Below, one piece after another: positions 42,670 through 52,132 of a DNA stretch of 64,000 bases; within the stretch, counting starts at the first letter, position 1, and each line of letters starts with the position of its first letter. Source of the stretch: Lacisediminihabitans profunda (lineage in GTDB: Bacteria; Actinomycetota; Actinomycetes; Actinomycetales; Microbacteriaceae); the NCBI RefSeq assembly GCF_008040105.1, contig NZ_VRMG01000004.1, positions 124,001-188,000 of the forward strand, read 5' to 3'. The translations under genes were made by a program, and so were the position numbers. Below the pieces are notes generated by a model that was not told the origin of the DNA, made no database searches, and was given only the letters and a program-made list of their open reading frames with translations.

Positions 42670-43545
42670 CTACCGCGAACTCACCTGGGCGAACTTGCGG
42701 ATCGCGAGCGGCACGAACACCAGCAACAGCGCAGTGATTCCGATCAGGACCGTGAGCACCGGGTTCTGCTGGGCCCAGTTGTCCGGCACGGGAGAGCCGG
42801 GCGGCACGTTCCCGAAGAGTTCGCGCGCCGCCTGCACGAGGGCCGAGACCGGGTTGAACTCGGCGAAGATGCGCAGCGGCGTCGGCAGGGTGTTGCTCGG
42901 CACGAAGGCGTTCGAAATGAAGGTGAGCGGAAACAACACGAGGAAGGACACGTTGTTGATGACCTCCGGACTGCGCACGCTCATGCCGATGAAGGCCATC
43001 ACCCAGGAGAAGGCATAGGCGAACAGAAGAAGGAGAGCCACGGCGGCCGCCGCCTCGAGAAAGCTCGACCGGATGCGCCACCCCACGATGAATCCCGTCG
43101 TCATCATCACGGCCATCGAAATCGCATTGATCAGCAGGTCACCGTTGGTGCGCCCGATCAACACGGCCGACGGGCTCATCGGCAGGGTGCGGAAGCGATC
43201 GATGATGCCGTCCTTGAGGTCTTGCGCCATCGCCGATCCGGAGTAGGTGGAGCCGAACACGACGGTCTGGGCGAAGATTCCCGCCATGATGAACTCCGTG
43301 TAGTTGCTCCCGGGAATCTTGACAACGCCGCCATAGACGTAGGTGAACAGAAGCACGAACATGATCGGCTGAAGCGTGGTGAAGACGAGGATGTCCGGCA
43401 CCCGCTTGATCTTGATGAGGTTGCGTCGAGTCGTGATCCAGCCGTCGGAGAACCAGTTGCCGATGGCCGCGGCAGTGTTCCGCTGTCTGAACTCCGGCTG
43501 GCGCGCGGTGGAGCGGTCCGTGGCTGCCAGGCTCGCCTCGGTCAT
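42670..43545 (-). CDS. drrB: ABC-2 type transporter permease (DrrB-like)
   Basis: 291-residue six-helix permease of the daunorubicin-resistance type. Seen: RNLIKIKRVPDILVFTTLQP at the start, FIMAGIFAQTVVFGSTYSGS, GIIDRFRTLPMSPSAVLIGRT, RSPEVINNVSFLVLFPLTFISNAFVP and FAEFNPVSALVQAARELFG. It pairs with the ATPase encoded just upstream (4-base ATGA overlap). Export of a drug or lipid-like compound is expected; the substrate is unknown. Confidence 0.9.
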   Translation of the reverse strand: MTEASLAATDRSTARQPEFRQRNTAAAIGNWFSDGWITTRRNLIKIKRVPDILVFTTLQPIMFVLLFTYVYGGVVKIPGSNYTEFIMAGIFAQTVVFGSTYSGSAMAQDLKDGIIDRFRTLPMSPSAVLIGRTNGDLLINAISMAVMMTTGFIVGWRIRSSFLEAAAAVALLLLFAYAFSWVMAFIGMSVRSPEVINNVSFLVLFPLTFISNAFVPSNTLPTPLRIFAEFNPVSALVQAARELFGNVPPGSPVPDNWAQQNPVLTVLIGITALLLVFVPLAIRKFAQVSSR

Positions 43546-44639
43546 GATGCCGCCCCCACTTCGTCCTTGTTGGCCATGTTCGTGCCGGAGTCCGCCCCGG
43601 TCGCCGTCTTCCCGGACTCCTTGCCGGGCTTCTTCCGGCCGGCCCGGCCGGCCTTGCCTCCCTGGTGGTCCTGATCCTGGTCCTCCTCGGTGGCCATGTG
43701 CCCCGTGAGCTTGAGGAACACGTCGTCGAGGGTGGGGCGACGCATTCCCGCGTCGAACAGGCGGATGTCGCGTGCACCGAACTCGGCGAGGATGGACTGC
43801 AGCGCGACCGGGGCATCCACTGCATTGACCGTTAACTCCCGCCCCTCCAGACTGCCCGTGGGCTCCGAGCTGCCGAATCGCCGCAGGATCTCGAAGGCGA
43901 CGGGGGCGTCGGCCGGGTCGACCAGGTTGATCTCCACCCGCTGCCCGCCGATCGAGGCCTTGAGTTCGTCGGCCGTGCCCTCGGCGATCACCTTTCCGTC
44001 GTCGATCACCGAGATGCTGTCGGCCAGCCGGTCAGCCTCTTCGAGGTACTGGGTCGTCAGCAGCACGGTAGTTCCCTGGCCGACCAGAGTCGTGATGATG
44101 TCCCACATGCCGAGCCGGCTTCGCGGGTCGAGTCCGGTTGTCGGCTCGTCGAGGAAGAGCACCTTGGGGCGGGTGACCAGCGCGCCGGCGAGGTCGATCC
44201 GCCGACGCATGCCTCCCGAGAATCCCTTCACCGGTCGGTTCTGCGCCTCCTCGAGGTCGAAGAGGCTGATCAGCTCGCGAGCCCTTGCCCGAGACTGCCG
44301 GGCGCCGAGGTGGTAGAGCCGCCCCACCATGTCGAGGTTCTCGAACCCGGTGAGGTTCTCGTCGACCGCCGCGTACTGTCCGGAGACGCCGATGATGGGG
44401 CGGATGCGGTCGGGGTGAGCGATGACGTCGATGCCGTCGATCGTCGCGGTGCCGTGGTCGGGTCGAATCAAGGTCGTCAACACCTTGACGGTCGTAGTCT
44501 TGCCCGCTCCGTTCGGGCCGAGCAGGGCCGTGACCGTTCCCCGCGGTACCACGAGATCGAGCCCGTCGAGGGCGTGCACCGGGCCCGCGCCGCGGGGGGA
44601 ATAGGTCTTGCTCAGGCCTCTGGCCTCGATGAAGGTCAT
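43542..44639 (-). CDS. drrA: ABC transporter ATPase (DrrA-like)
   Basis: 365-residue ATPase: Walker A GPNGAGKTT (41-49), signature FSGGMRRRIDLAGAL, Walker B VLFLDEPTTGLDPRSR, and the switch His replaced by Gln in LLTTQYLEEAD, usual for DrrA. A regulatory C-terminal domain ends TLDDVFLKLTGH, followed by an unusual 45-residue Lys/Gly/Asp-rich tail. The ATG giving MTFIEARGLSKTYSP is the start; the longer frame adds nothing family-like. Confidence 0.92.
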   Translation of the reverse strand: MTFIEARGLSKTYSPRGAGPVHALDGLDLVVPRGTVTALLGPNGAGKTTTVKVLTTLIRPDHGTATIDGIDVIAHPDRIRPIIGVSGQYAAVDENLTGFENLDMVGRLYHLGARQSRARARELISLFDLEEAQNRPVKGFSGGMRRRIDLAGALVTRPKVLFLDEPTTGLDPRSRLGMWDIITTLVGQGTTVLLTTQYLEEADRLADSISVIDDGKVIAEGTADELKASIGGQRVEINLVDPADAPVAFEILRRFGSSEPTGSLEGRELTVNAVDAPVALQSILAEFGARDIRLFDAGMRRPTLDDVFLKLTGHMATEEDQDQDHQGGKAGRAGRKKPGKESGKTATGADSGTNMANKDEVGAAS

Positions 44640-44681
44640 GCTGCGAACGTATCCGCCGTCACCGACATCGGGCAACCTCTC

Positions 44682-46313
44682 TCAGCGAGCGGGCTGCGCC
44701 TCGAGCAGCGCGAGAAGCGCGACGCCGTCCGGAACCCCGAGGCCGGTACAGGCGTCCCAGCCCGGTTTCGCCGAGAAGCTGCCGTTGTTTCCCGAGATCA
44801 CATCGCGGAAGCCGGCCTCACCCTCGCCAGTGCCGGCGGCGCGGTAGAGCGTGGGCTGGAGCAGCCCGAGGGGTCGACCCGTCGCCTGGGCGAGCCGCGC
44901 CACGAGGGCAGCCCAGAGCGGCGCGACGGCGCTCGTGCCGCCGTAGACCTTGTGCTCGCCATCCACGAGCACAGCATAGCCGGTGTTCGGATCCGCGACG
45001 GCCGCGACATCCGGCACGCCGCGCCCGCCGGTCTGGGTTCCCGACGGCGGCACGCCCACCCTCTGCTGCCATGCGGGCAGGGTGAACACGTCGCTCACTC
45101 CCCCTCCGGTGGCTCCCCCGCCCGCACCGTTGTTCCAGACCGTCTCCGACCGCACGGTGCCGGCGGATGCGCGCAGGCTCGTTCCGCCGCAGGCGAGCAC
45201 GTGGGGACTCGAGGCCGGGAAGTCGGCGTGGTCACGGTCGTCGTTCGCACCGTCGGAGCTGCCGTTGTCGCCGGCGGCAGCCGTCACCGTGATGCCGAGG
45301 GCGGCGGCGTCGAGGAACGCGTCGTCGAGTGCCCGGCGGGCCTGCTCGGTCCAGGCGTCCTCGTTCTGGCCCCAGCTGATGCTCATCGAGGTGGGAGTGG
45401 TCGCGGCGTGGGCGGCCTCGCTCACGGCATCCACGAATCCCGCGTCGGTGTTGGGGGCGAAGTAGACGACCATCGCGGACCCCGGGCTGAGGGCGCCGGC
45501 CACCTCGATGTCGAGAAGCACCTCGCCGTCGGCGCCGGCTGGGTCCTTGCCCGGCTGGTTCTTCGCTCCGTCCACCCCGACCGCCGTGACCGTGGGGCCC
45601 GTGATGCCGAGGCTTGTGAAGTAGGTCGAGAGCTCGGCCTGGGCGAACCCGCCGCCGAGTTCGATGATCGCGATGCTCTGGCCCGAGCCGTCTGTGCCGG
45701 GCGGAAAACGATAAATCTGCCCGAGCTCGATCGGGGTGTAGCTCACCGAAACGGCTCGCGCCTCGGCGACCCGGAACTCCGCCCGCGCCTGCGGCCGGTC
45801 GTCGAGCCCGAGCACGGCCGTGACCACGCCGTCGAGCGCCGCCGGCACCATGAGTCCTCCCGTGCGATGCCGGTGGCTGGTCGGCGAGCCGTCGGCGGCG
45901 AGGCTGGTGACGGCGTGAAGCTGCACGCCGAAGACCCGGCCCATCGTGGCGACCGTGCCCGAGATTCGCACCCGGCGCGAGGCGAGGTCGGTGGAGACGA
46001 CGGTGACGCCGAGCGACTCCAGGGTGGATGCGACGAGCTCGACATCGCGCGGGTCGGCCCCCATCGACTCGGCGAGCACCTCCCGAGACATCGGAGCAGC
46101 CGCGAGCACGGTTTCCGCGTCCACGGCTCTCCTGCGTCGCAGCATCACCGTCGCCTCGATCGTGCCCTCGCTCGAGAGTTCGGCGGCGGCCGGCACCACC
46201 CCGCGGGCCGGGGCACGCTCGCTTCCGGGAAGGGGCCGCAGTTCGAGCCCCGCGTCCGACGGCGCTGCCGGTGGTCGCACTGCTGGCTGCACTGGTTCGT
46301 TGTCCTGGTCCAT
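44682..46313 (-). CDS. S53 family (sedolisin/kumamolisin) serine-carboxyl peptidase
   Basis: 543-residue acid peptidase. An N-terminal pro-domain (about 45-180; LRRRRAVDAETVL..., STDLASRRVRISGT, FGVQLHAV) is followed by the catalytic domain: Glu264 and Asp268 in DGEVLLDIE, SISWGQNEDAW, the oxyanion Asp in AAAGDNGSSDG, and the nucleophile Ser in YGGTSAVAPLWA. C-terminal DVISGNNGSF and GWDACTGLG hold the calcium site. No classical signal peptide, as in kumamolisin. It is divergent from the response regulator gene. Confidence 0.92.
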   Translation of the reverse strand: MDQDNEPVQPAVRPPAAPSDAGLELRPLPGSERAPARGVVPAAAELSSEGTIEATVMLRRRRAVDAETVLAAAPMSREVLAESMGADPRDVELVASTLESLGVTVVSTDLASRRVRISGTVATMGRVFGVQLHAVTSLAADGSPTSHRHRTGGLMVPAALDGVVTAVLGLDDRPQARAEFRVAEARAVSVSYTPIELGQIYRFPPGTDGSGQSIAIIELGGGFAQAELSTYFTSLGITGPTVTAVGVDGAKNQPGKDPAGADGEVLLDIEVAGALSPGSAMVVYFAPNTDAGFVDAVSEAAHAATTPTSMSISWGQNEDAWTEQARRALDDAFLDAAALGITVTAAAGDNGSSDGANDDRDHADFPASSPHVLACGGTSLRASAGTVRSETVWNNGAGGGATGGGVSDVFTLPAWQQRVGVPPSGTQTGGRGVPDVAAVADPNTGYAVLVDGEHKVYGGTSAVAPLWAALVARLAQATGRPLGLLQPTLYRAAGTGEGEAGFRDVISGNNGSFSAKPGWDACTGLGVPDGVALLALLEAQPAR

Positions 46314-46410
46314 CGGAATCCGCCTCGACCCATCGTTGTGTTCGCTGCCCCCAGCCAACACCGCTTGCCGCCGATCTACAACCCGCGTCCACGGCGAGAG
46401 TGCGCTGAGG

Positions 46411-46434
46411 GAGAGTTCACTCGAAGGTGAGAAC
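46411..46434. promoter_or_regulatory. Candidate response-regulator site upstream of the two-component genes
   Basis: GAGAGTTCAC and, 6 bases on, GTGAGAAC, lying 65 bases before the regulator GTG. The 10-mer recurs inverted (GTGAACTCTC) upstream of the glycosyltransferase operon. Confidence 0.4.
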
Positions 46435-46498
46435 ATTGCTGGAGCGCCGCCACGACCGTGTGGCGGCGCCCAGGCAGTGGTTGCCGGAGAGAAGCGCT

Positions 46499-47173
46499 GT
46501 GAAGATCCTGATTGTGGAGGACGACCCGGAGATGGGTCGTCTCATCGACCGTGGGCTCACGGCGGAGGGCTACGAGACCGTCGTCGTCGACAACGGAATC
46601 GACGCCCTCATCGCCGTGGCGCACGACGACTTCGCCCTCGCGGCGATCGACGTCATGCTGCCCCAGATGTCGGGCTTCGAGATCTGCCGCCGGATCCGCG
46701 AGACCGGCAGCTCGCTGCCGATCCTCCTTCTGACGGCCCGGGATGCGGTGGAGGACCGCGTGTACGGCCTCGACTCGGGTGCGGACGACTACCTCACCAA
46801 GCCGTTCGCCTTCATCGAGCTGAGCGCCCGAATCCGGGCCCTGCTGCGAAGGGACGCCGCCACAGAGAAGCTCTCCATCACCGTGGGCAACCTCACGATC
46901 GACTCGCTCGCGCTGACCGTGACGGCCGACGGTCGCCCCCTCTCCCTGAGTCCGAAGGAGTTCACGCTGCTCCGGCTCCTGGCCGGCAACGCCGGATCCA
47001 CGGTCACGCGGCCCACCATCCTCCAGGAGGTGTGGGGGTCGGCGGACAACATCGACCCCAACATCGTCGACCAGTACGTGAGCTACCTGCGGCGCAAGCT
47101 CGACGCGGAGCGCACGGGGGTCCGGATCACCACGACCCGCGGCACGGGCTACGCGCTCGAGGTCGTGGAGTGA
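46499..47173 (+). CDS. OmpR/PhoB family response regulator
   Basis: 224-residue regulator. Receiver domain: acidic pair in ILIVEDDPE, phospho-acceptor Asp51 in AAIDVMLPQMSGF, Thr79 and Lys101 (DDYLTKPF). The winged helix (about 125-220) has LSPKEFTLLRLLAGNAGS, DQYVSYLRRKLD and the closing ITTTRGTGYALE. The GTG start has GGAGAGAAG upstream; the longer frame overlaps the divergent promoter. Its stop overlaps the kinase GTG as GTGA. Confidence 0.93.
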   Translation: MKILIVEDDPEMGRLIDRGLTAEGYETVVVDNGIDALIAVAHDDFALAAIDVMLPQMSGFEICRRIRETGSSLPILLLTARDAVEDRVYGLDSGADDYLTKPFAFIELSARIRALLRRDAATEKLSITVGNLTIDSLALTVTADGRPLSLSPKEFTLLRLLAGNAGSTVTRPTILQEVWGSADNIDPNIVDQYVSYLRRKLDAERTGVRITTTRGTGYALEVVE

Positions 47174-48525
47174 GACTCCTGCGCCGCCTGTCGATCCGTT
47201 GGCGCATCACCATCGGCAGTCTCGTGATCGCCCTTCTGCTCTCGGCGGTGGCCGTGGTGGCGTTTCGCGCCCAGGTGGAGCACATCCTCAGCACGACGAC
47301 GACGACCCTGCTGCACCACGATGCCGCCCCGTACGTCACCGAGATCCAGACCGCCTCCGGCACTATCGATGATCCGGGCACCGGCCAACTCGTCGCCGTG
47401 GTCAACCCGGCCGGCAGGGTCGTGGTGTCGAGCCTGCCCGATCGTCTCGAGAGCCGACTGCCGACCCTGACCGCGCTCACCGGAGACGCCCACACCGTCG
47501 TGGCCTCCGACGACACCTACCGGGTCTTCACCAAGACGGTCACGACAGCGACCGGGGACTGGCACGTGGTCAGTGCCCGCAACCAGGACTCCGCCATCCT
47601 CTCCCTCGACCGGATCACCGAGGCGCTCGTCACCGTGGCGCTCCTGCTCGTCTCCGGGTTCGGCGTCGCGTCGTGGCTGCTCACGGGCGCGGCACTTCGC
47701 CCGGTGAACCGGATGCGCCAGCAGGCCGAGGCGCTCGTCGCCCAGGGATCGACCGAGCCGCTGCCGATCGGACCGGCGACGGACGAGCTGTCGGCCCTCG
47801 CCACCACGCTCAACGAGTTCATCTCCGAGGTGCGGCAGTCGGTCGATCGGGAGAGGCAACTGGTCTCCGATGCGAGCCACGAGTTGCGCACCCCCCTCGC
47901 GATCCTCATGACCCAGCTCGAGCTCGCGCACCTCTCCACCGGAGACGCCCAGGCCCTCGAGGCGGAAATCACCTCGGCGCAGCACTCGGTCGCCCGGCTG
48001 TCCGCGCTCGCGACCGGGCTGCTCGAGCTGTCCCAGATCGAGGCGAAGACGCCGGAGGGGGTGAGCACCTGGGATGAGCTGGCCGTCGAGGTCGCCGCCG
48101 CGGCCGACCGCGCCAGGCTGCTCGCGGCGCCCAAGGGCGTCACGGTGGACTTCGACGTGGCCGGAGAACCGACGGAGGCCGTCTACCGCATCGCGGTCGC
48201 CAACTTTGGGCGGATCGTGGGCAATCTCACCAGCAATGCGATCTCGGCCGTGCCGAACGGCGGGAGCGTGCGGATCGCCCTGCGCCACGCGAAGTCGAAT
48301 CTCATCCTTACCGTGGTCGACTCCGGCCCGGGCATGCCAGACGACTTTCTGCCGGTGGCCTTCGACCGCTTCTCCCGACCGGATGACGCCCGCGCCAAGC
48401 GGGACGGCGGCAGCGGTCTTGGCCTCGCGATCGTGCACGCGATCGTCTCGAGGGCACACGGCGAGATCACCCTGGCGAACGGAGCGGGATTCACGGTCAC
48501 CGTGTCCCTGCCGACGATCGCCTGA
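47170..48525 (+). CDS. Sensor histidine kinase
   Basis: 451-residue membrane kinase. First helix TIGSLVIALLLSAVAVVAF, an extracytoplasmic sensor of about 120 residues, second helix ALVTVALLLVSGFGVASWLL, HAMP linker (ALRPVNRMRQQAEAL), HisKA box SDASHELRTPLAIL with phospho-His near 237, then an HATPase domain with an N box NLTSNAISAV and GGSGLGLAIV. The signal is unknown; the sensor has no family match that I can name. It is translationally coupled to the response regulator. Confidence 0.93.
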   Translation: MRLLRRLSIRWRITIGSLVIALLLSAVAVVAFRAQVEHILSTTTTTLLHHDAAPYVTEIQTASGTIDDPGTGQLVAVVNPAGRVVVSSLPDRLESRLPTLTALTGDAHTVVASDDTYRVFTKTVTTATGDWHVVSARNQDSAILSLDRITEALVTVALLLVSGFGVASWLLTGAALRPVNRMRQQAEALVAQGSTEPLPIGPATDELSALATTLNEFISEVRQSVDRERQLVSDASHELRTPLAILMTQLELAHLSTGDAQALEAEITSAQHSVARLSALATGLLELSQIEAKTPEGVSTWDELAVEVAAAADRARLLAAPKGVTVDFDVAGEPTEAVYRIAVANFGRIVGNLTSNAISAVPNGGSVRIALRHAKSNLILTVVDSGPGMPDDFLPVAFDRFSRPDDARAKRDGGSGLGLAIVHAIVSRAHGEITLANGAGFTVTVSLPTIA

Positions 48526-48550
48526 CCCGCTGGTCGCCCCGATAAACCTG

Positions 48551-48564
48551 TGTGAACTCTCACA
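48551..48564. promoter_or_regulatory. Palindrome upstream of the glycosyltransferase operon
   Basis: TGTGAACTCTCACA contains GTGAACTCTC, the exact inverse of the 10-mer before the response regulator gene, 118 bases ahead of the operon start. It may be a binding site of that regulator. Confidence 0.4.
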
Positions 48565-48668
48565 TCCGCCCGCCCCGATCCGGGGTAAACCTCAGGGCAC
48601 ACTCGTCACGATGAAGAGGCGAGTCGGCGACTGTCGGATTCGCATACCGGCGGCGAGAGGCGATTTCC

Positions 48669-50207
48669 GTGAGCAACGTCCTGGCAGAACGACCGGTTGC
48701 CCCCGGTCGGGTGTTGGCCCGGCGTTTCGGGCGCGGCATCGGTCCGCTCGCCGCCGGACTCGGACTGCTCGGCTGGATGGTCAACTTCGCCGGCTCGTGG
48801 ATTCCCTCCTTCTGGGGGGACGAGGCGGCGAGCGTCATGTCGGCCGAACGCCCGCTCGCAACGCTCTGGGGCGAGCTCGGCAGGATCGATGCCGTTCATG
48901 GTGCGTACTACGTGTTCCTGCACTTCTGGATCAGCCTGTTCGGGGCGTCCGAGCTGTCCGTTCGATTCCCGAGCACCATCGCCGTCGGCGTCGCGGTTGC
49001 CGGAATCGTCGTGCTCGGCGACCGACTGATCAACCGCCGGGTCGCGATTCTGGCCGGCCTCGTCTGCGTGGTGCTGCCCCGCATCAGCTACATGTCGGCG
49101 GAGGGGCGCTCGTACGCCATGGGCACGGCCATCGCCGTCTGGCTCACGATCTTCTTCGTCACCCTGCTCTCGCGCCGGGTGACGAGGCTGCTGCCGTGGA
49201 TCGCCTACGGCCTGGCGCTCGCCCTCTCGATCTACGTGTTCTTCTACTTCGTGCTCATCGGTGGCGTTCACGGCATCGCGCTTCTCGCCTCCCCCGCCCG
49301 GCGCGTGCTGCTTCGCCGGTGGTTCGCCGCCCTGGGGGTCACCGTGTTCGCGGCGGCGCCGATCCTGATCTACGGCCTCGCCCAGCATGGACAGATCACC
49401 TTTCTCGCGCATCGGGGCTACGCCACCTTCGATCGCATCGTGATCGTGCAGTGGTTCGGCAACCCCTGGCTCGCGACGGCCGGCTGGGCGCTCATCGTCG
49501 TCGGCGTCGTCGCCCTCCTGCGCTCCCGGTCCGAGCATCGAGTGCTGCTCATCGGATGGTTGCTTCTGCCGACGCTCGCGCTGCTCATCGGCAACACCTT
49601 CGTCGCACCGATGTACACCGTGCGCTATCTCTCGTTCTGTGCGCCGATCGCCGCGCTCTTCGTCGCTATCGGCATCGACGCGGTCGCCCGCACGCTGACG
49701 ACGGTTCGCTCGCTCCAGGCCGCGGCGCCGGTGTTGCGTACGGCGATCCCCGCCGCTCTCGTGATCCTTGTCGCGGCCCTCGCCGCCCACACCGACCTGC
49801 AGCAACGCACCCCGTTCGCCAAGGACGGCGGAAGCGACTTCCGGCAGGTGTCGGAGGTGGTGGCGGCGAACGCCCACCCCGGCGATGCCATCGTCTTCGA
49901 CGAGACGACCAGGCCCTCCCGGGCGCCGCGAATCGGCATCCACCTCTACCCGACGGCGTATGTCGGCCTGGCGGACGTGACCCTCGCGACCCCGTACGCG
50001 CAACTGCCGGCCCTGTGGGACAAGGCGGACTCCGTCGGCCAGTCGAGTGGCGCGCTCGCCTCGAAGAACACCGTGTGGGATCTCGAACTCGCGGCCCACG
50101 GCACGCCGGCGAACATCATCGAGCTCCAGCGGCTCGGATTCACCGTCATTCGTGAGATCCCCGTCCATCGGACCGTCGTCTACGAACTCACGAGGGAGAC
50201 ACCATGA
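48669..50207 (+). CDS. Glycosyltransferase family 39-like mannosyltransferase
   Basis: 512-residue polytopic glycosyltransferase of the GT-C fold. The first loop carries SWIPSFWGDEAASVMSAER with the catalytic Asp-Glu, then HGAYYVFLHFWISLFGASEL and RFPSTIAVGVAVAG, followed by ten or so further helices and a C-terminal soluble part (GGSDFRQVSEVVAANAHPGD). It should transfer sugar from a polyprenyl-phosphate donor on the outer face of the membrane. First gene of an operon whose second gene probably makes that donor. Confidence 0.86.
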   Translation: MSNVLAERPVAPGRVLARRFGRGIGPLAAGLGLLGWMVNFAGSWIPSFWGDEAASVMSAERPLATLWGELGRIDAVHGAYYVFLHFWISLFGASELSVRFPSTIAVGVAVAGIVVLGDRLINRRVAILAGLVCVVLPRISYMSAEGRSYAMGTAIAVWLTIFFVTLLSRRVTRLLPWIAYGLALALSIYVFFYFVLIGGVHGIALLASPARRVLLRRWFAALGVTVFAAAPILIYGLAQHGQITFLAHRGYATFDRIVIVQWFGNPWLATAGWALIVVGVVALLRSRSEHRVLLIGWLLLPTLALLIGNTFVAPMYTVRYLSFCAPIAALFVAIGIDAVARTLTTVRSLQAAAPVLRTAIPAALVILVAALAAHTDLQQRTPFAKDGGSDFRQVSEVVAANAHPGDAIVFDETTRPSRAPRIGIHLYPTAYVGLADVTLATPYAQLPALWDKADSVGQSSGALASKNTVWDLELAAHGTPANIIELQRLGFTVIREIPVHRTVVYELTRETP

Positions 50208-50998
50208 CCCAGACCCATCGCACCAACGGCACGCTCGTCGTCATCCCGACCTACAATGAGCGCGAGAACCTCGCCGAGATCGCCGCCCGGGTGCTCCGCA
50301 GCACCCCGGACGTGGATGTGCTGGTCGTGGACGACAACTCTCCGGACGGCACAGGGGCCCTCGCCTCCGCCCTCGCCTCGGGCCACGACAGGATGCACGT
50401 TCTGCACCGCGCGGGCAAGGAGGGCATCGGCGCCGCCTATCGCGCCGGTTTCGCCTGGGGACTCGAACGCGGGTATGAGCGGTTCGTGGAGATGGACGCC
50501 GACGGTTCGCACCAGCCGGAGCAGTTGAGGGGGATCCTCCACGCCCTCGACGGCGCGGATGTCGCGCTCGGCTCGCGCTGGGTCGACGGCGGAAGCGTGC
50601 AGAACTGGCCCCTGCGCCGGGCGGTTCTCTCGCGCGGCGGGAGCCTGTACGCCCGGATCGCCCTCGGACTGCCGTTCCGGGACATCACCGGCGGCTACCG
50701 AGCGTTCACGGCGTTCGCCCTCGAGACCATCGGCTACGAGAAAATCGTGAGCCAGGGCTACTGCTTCCAGATCGATATGCTCTGGCACGCCCACACCGCG
50801 GGGCTGCGCATCGCCGAGGTGCCCATCACCTTCATCGAGCGCGTTCACGGAGAGTCCAAGATGAGCGGCGGGATCGTGCGCGAGGCCATCCTGCGCGTGG
50901 GCCTCTGGGGCATCATGGGCCTTCCGGCCAGACTGAGGGGCGTCACTCCCCTCGAGTACCGGCCGAGCACGAGGGAGCACCATGTCGCGCGAGTCTAG
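50204..50998 (+). CDS. ppm1: Polyprenol-phosphate mannose synthase
   Basis: 264-residue GT2 enzyme that makes polyprenyl-phosphate mannose from GDP-mannose. Seen: VVIPTYNERENLAEIAARVL, the donor-binding VVDDNSPDGTGAL, EMDADGSHQPEQL with the metal Asp, and GSRWVDGGSVQNWPLRRAVLS, then FRDITGGYRAFTAFALE. No C-terminal membrane helices, so it is the soluble DPM1 type. Its ATG overlaps the preceding stop; it supplies the donor for the GT39-like protein. Confidence 0.9.
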   Translation: MTQTHRTNGTLVVIPTYNERENLAEIAARVLRSTPDVDVLVVDDNSPDGTGALASALASGHDRMHVLHRAGKEGIGAAYRAGFAWGLERGYERFVEMDADGSHQPEQLRGILHALDGADVALGSRWVDGGSVQNWPLRRAVLSRGGSLYARIALGLPFRDITGGYRAFTAFALETIGYEKIVSQGYCFQIDMLWHAHTAGLRIAEVPITFIERVHGESKMSGGIVREAILRVGLWGIMGLPARLRGVTPLEYRPSTREHHVARV

Positions 50999-51476
50999 GG
51001 TCGCGCTGGGCAGACAACTGCTCAGCTTCATCCTCGTCGGCGGGGTCGGGCTCGTCGTGGACATCGCCGTGTTCAATGCGCTCCGCACGACCGTGCTCGA
51101 GCCGAGCCTCGTGCACGGAGGGCCGGTGATTGCCAAGGCGATCTCCACCTCCCTCGCCATTCTCGTCAACTGGACCGGCAACCGGCTCTGGACCTTCCGC
51201 TCCCAGCGCCGCACCGACGTGCTGCGTGAAGGCATCGAGTTCGCCGTGGTGAGCGCCGCAGGCATGGTCATCGCCCTCGGCTGCCTCTGGGTGTCGCACT
51301 ACCTGCTCGGCTACACGTCGATCATCGCCGACAACATCGCGACGAACGTCGTCGGCCTCGCGCTCGGAACGGCGTTCCGCTTCGTGGCCTACCGCTGGTG
51401 GGTGTACTCCGCTCGACGCAGGAACCCGGTCGCCCAGCTCGCCCCGCTGAGAGAGCCAAAGATCGCGGCCCGCTAG
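50982..51476 (+). CDS. gtrA: GtrA family membrane protein
   Basis: 164-residue four-helix membrane protein: LLSFILVGGVGLVVDIAVFNAL, AKAISTSLAILVNWTGNRLWTF, and EGIEFAVVSAAGMVIALGCL are typical. GtrA proteins are thought to flip polyprenyl-phosphate sugars or aid their use in glycosylation. It overlaps ppm1 by 17 bases and closes the operon. Its stop codon lies within the candidate target duplication of repeat copy B. Confidence 0.88.
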   Translation: MSRESRVALGRQLLSFILVGGVGLVVDIAVFNALRTTVLEPSLVHGGPVIAKAISTSLAILVNWTGNRLWTFRSQRRTDVLREGIEFAVVSAAGMVIALGCLWVSHYLLGYTSIIADNIATNVVGLALGTAFRFVAYRWWVYSARRRNPVAQLAPLREPKIAAR

Positions 51477-51835
51477 CTGAGCTGCCCAGGCAGGGTGGTC
51501 GATTGGGTGTGACGACGCGCTTCAGTCGGTGAGCGTGAGCGAGGAACTCCTGGCGTGAATGTGGAGCTGTCAAAGGCGGACCATGTCACGAACCTGGAGG
51601 TCCTCGTGTCCCACGCTGATGCTGCTGTGACTCCAAGCCCCGTTACGGACGTTCGCGTATGGCCATCGGCGACGTTGCGGATCTCGTGCGCCGGAAGCTG
51701 GACCTTCTCGGCCCTCTGGCGGTGCCGCCTAGTTGTGCCGCCTAGTTGTGCCGCCCGCGTCGGTCTGACCGCGTTCTGCAGGACGGGCCCCGGAGGTTTG
51801 GGTGCCTCCCCCCGCAGACTCTGGTTGTGCAGGAC

Positions 51836-51933
51836 AGTGTGTTCAAGACAGCTTGTGCAAGACAGCTTGTGCAAGACAGCCAGTGCAAGACAGCCAGTGC
51901 AAGACAGCCAGTGCAAGACAGCCAGTGCAAGAC
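51836..51933 (+). repeat. Seven 14-bp tandem units inside copy B
   Basis: Units read AGTGTGTTCAAGAC, AGCTTGTGCAAGAC twice, then AGCCAGTGCAAGAC four times. All are variants of the TTGTGCAGGACAG motif found once or twice at the same place in copies A and C. Confidence 0.9.
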
Positions 51934-51940
51934 AGTTTGA

Positions 51941-52132
51941 CCCGTCCTGCACAACTGGAGTCTGTGGGGTGGGCACCCGTGGACGGCGGCACTGTCCTGC
52001 ACCACCCGTCCTGCACAACTGGAGTCTGTGGGGTGGGCACCCGTGGACGGCGGCACTGTCCTGCACCACCCGTCCTGCACAACTGGAGTCTGTGGGGTGG
52101 GCACCCGTGGACGCCCGAGCCGTCCTGCACAA
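51941..52132 (+). repeat. Three 64-bp tandem units inside copy B
   Basis: Units start at 51941, 52005 and 52069 with CCCGTCCTGCACAACTGGAG. The first two are identical over 64 bases and the third diverges near its end. Each is the inverse of the left-arm block of the same element, so the region can fold into alternative long hairpins. Confidence 0.9.

Noticed and set aside
51836-51933. CRISPR-like array
   Set aside because: The units are 14 bp, directly adjoining, without spacers, and no cas genes are present.
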